Shown: piece by piece, positions 6,197 to 6,289 of the stretch | How the letters are laid out: each line of letters begins with the position of its first letter | Position numbering within the stretch: the first letter of the stretch is position 1 | Assembly: GCA_020720705.1 (NCBI GenBank) | Contig: DYOJ01000143.1 | Coordinates: forward strand, 1 to 6,289 | Reading direction: 5' to 3' | Length of the DNA stretch: 6,289 nt | Source of the DNA: Acetofilamentum sp. | GTDB lineage: Bacteria; Bacteroidota; Bacteroidia; Bacteroidales; JAADGE01 | Translations under genes and position numbers: made by a program | Notes under the pieces: generated by a model | What the model was told of the DNA's origin: nothing | Database searches by the model: none | Seen by the model: only the letters and a program-made list of their open reading frames with translations

Positions 6197-6289
6197 TAAT
6201 TAGTAATGAGTAGTGAGTAGTGAGTAGTGAGTAATGAGTAGTGAGTAGTGAGTAGTGAGTAGTGAGTAGTGAGTAGTGAGTAGTGAGTA
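6197..6289. repeat. Heptamer tandem repeat TAGTGAG, at least 13 units, open at the right edge
   Basis: Starting 7 bp from the parA ATG, the units are TAATTAG (6197), TAATGAG (6204), three TAGTGAG (6211-6231), TAATGAG (6232) and seven TAGTGAG (6239-6287), plus two bases at the edge. The perfect units are identical, so the array is either young or kept uniform by slippage, and the variant units sit near the gene. On the parA coding strand the unit is CTCACTA, which contains no stop codon in any frame. Total length is unknown because it continues outside. It resembles the short heptanucleotide tandem repeats known in several bacterial genomes. No promoter can be recognised inside it. Confidence 0.95.

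Noticed and set aside
6197..6289. Heptamer array as a CRISPR or an origin iteron set
   Set aside because: The units are contiguous 7-mers without spacers, and no cas or replication gene is nearby. Iterons are normally longer and less uniform.

Overview
The window looks like chromosomal DNA of a Bacteroidota or closely related bacterium. Supporting signs are moderate-to-low GC, no Shine-Dalgarno sequence before any of the four start codons (only A/T-rich leaders), a PBP1C of the type carrying a C-terminal BiPBP_C domain, and a Cache-HAMP-GAF-PAS sensor with the E/Q/M-rich coiled coil common in Bacteroidota sensors. This is inference from protein style; no marker gene is present.

All four complete genes lie on the minus strand, so they read from right to left. 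From the right edge they are: (a) a heptamer tandem repeat (6197-6289, running off the window) ending 6 bp before (b) an orphan Soj/ParA-type ATPase of 257 aa (5417-6190) with no ParB and no recognisable parS nearby; (c) a 157-bp intergenic gap with a short cousin of the same heptamer repeat (5298-5318); (d) a 766-aa membrane sensor (2959-5259: dCache, two HAMP units, GAF, coiled coil, PAS) with no kinase, cyclase or chemotaxis output domain; (e) an 89-aa protein (2683-2952) whose first 16 residues resemble the ParA-activating N-terminal peptide of ParB/Spo0J; (f) penicillin-binding protein 1C (143-2683), whose start codon overlaps the stop codon of (e). The left 142 bp hold no complete gene; a minus-strand reading frame open to the edge may be the start of a further gene.

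The sensor, small protein and pbpC are packed (6-nt gap, then a TAATG overlap) and very probably form one operon, with parA just upstream in the same direction. The most interesting reading, which is a hypothesis, is a ParA-based positioning module for a non-DNA cargo: the ParA ATPase would use the 89-aa protein as its ParB-like activating adaptor, and the cargo would be the output-less sensor and/or the PBP1C glycan synthase. That would link an extracytoplasmic signal and spatial positioning to cell-wall synthesis. Each protein family is recognisable; the combination and the small adaptor are what deserve attention.
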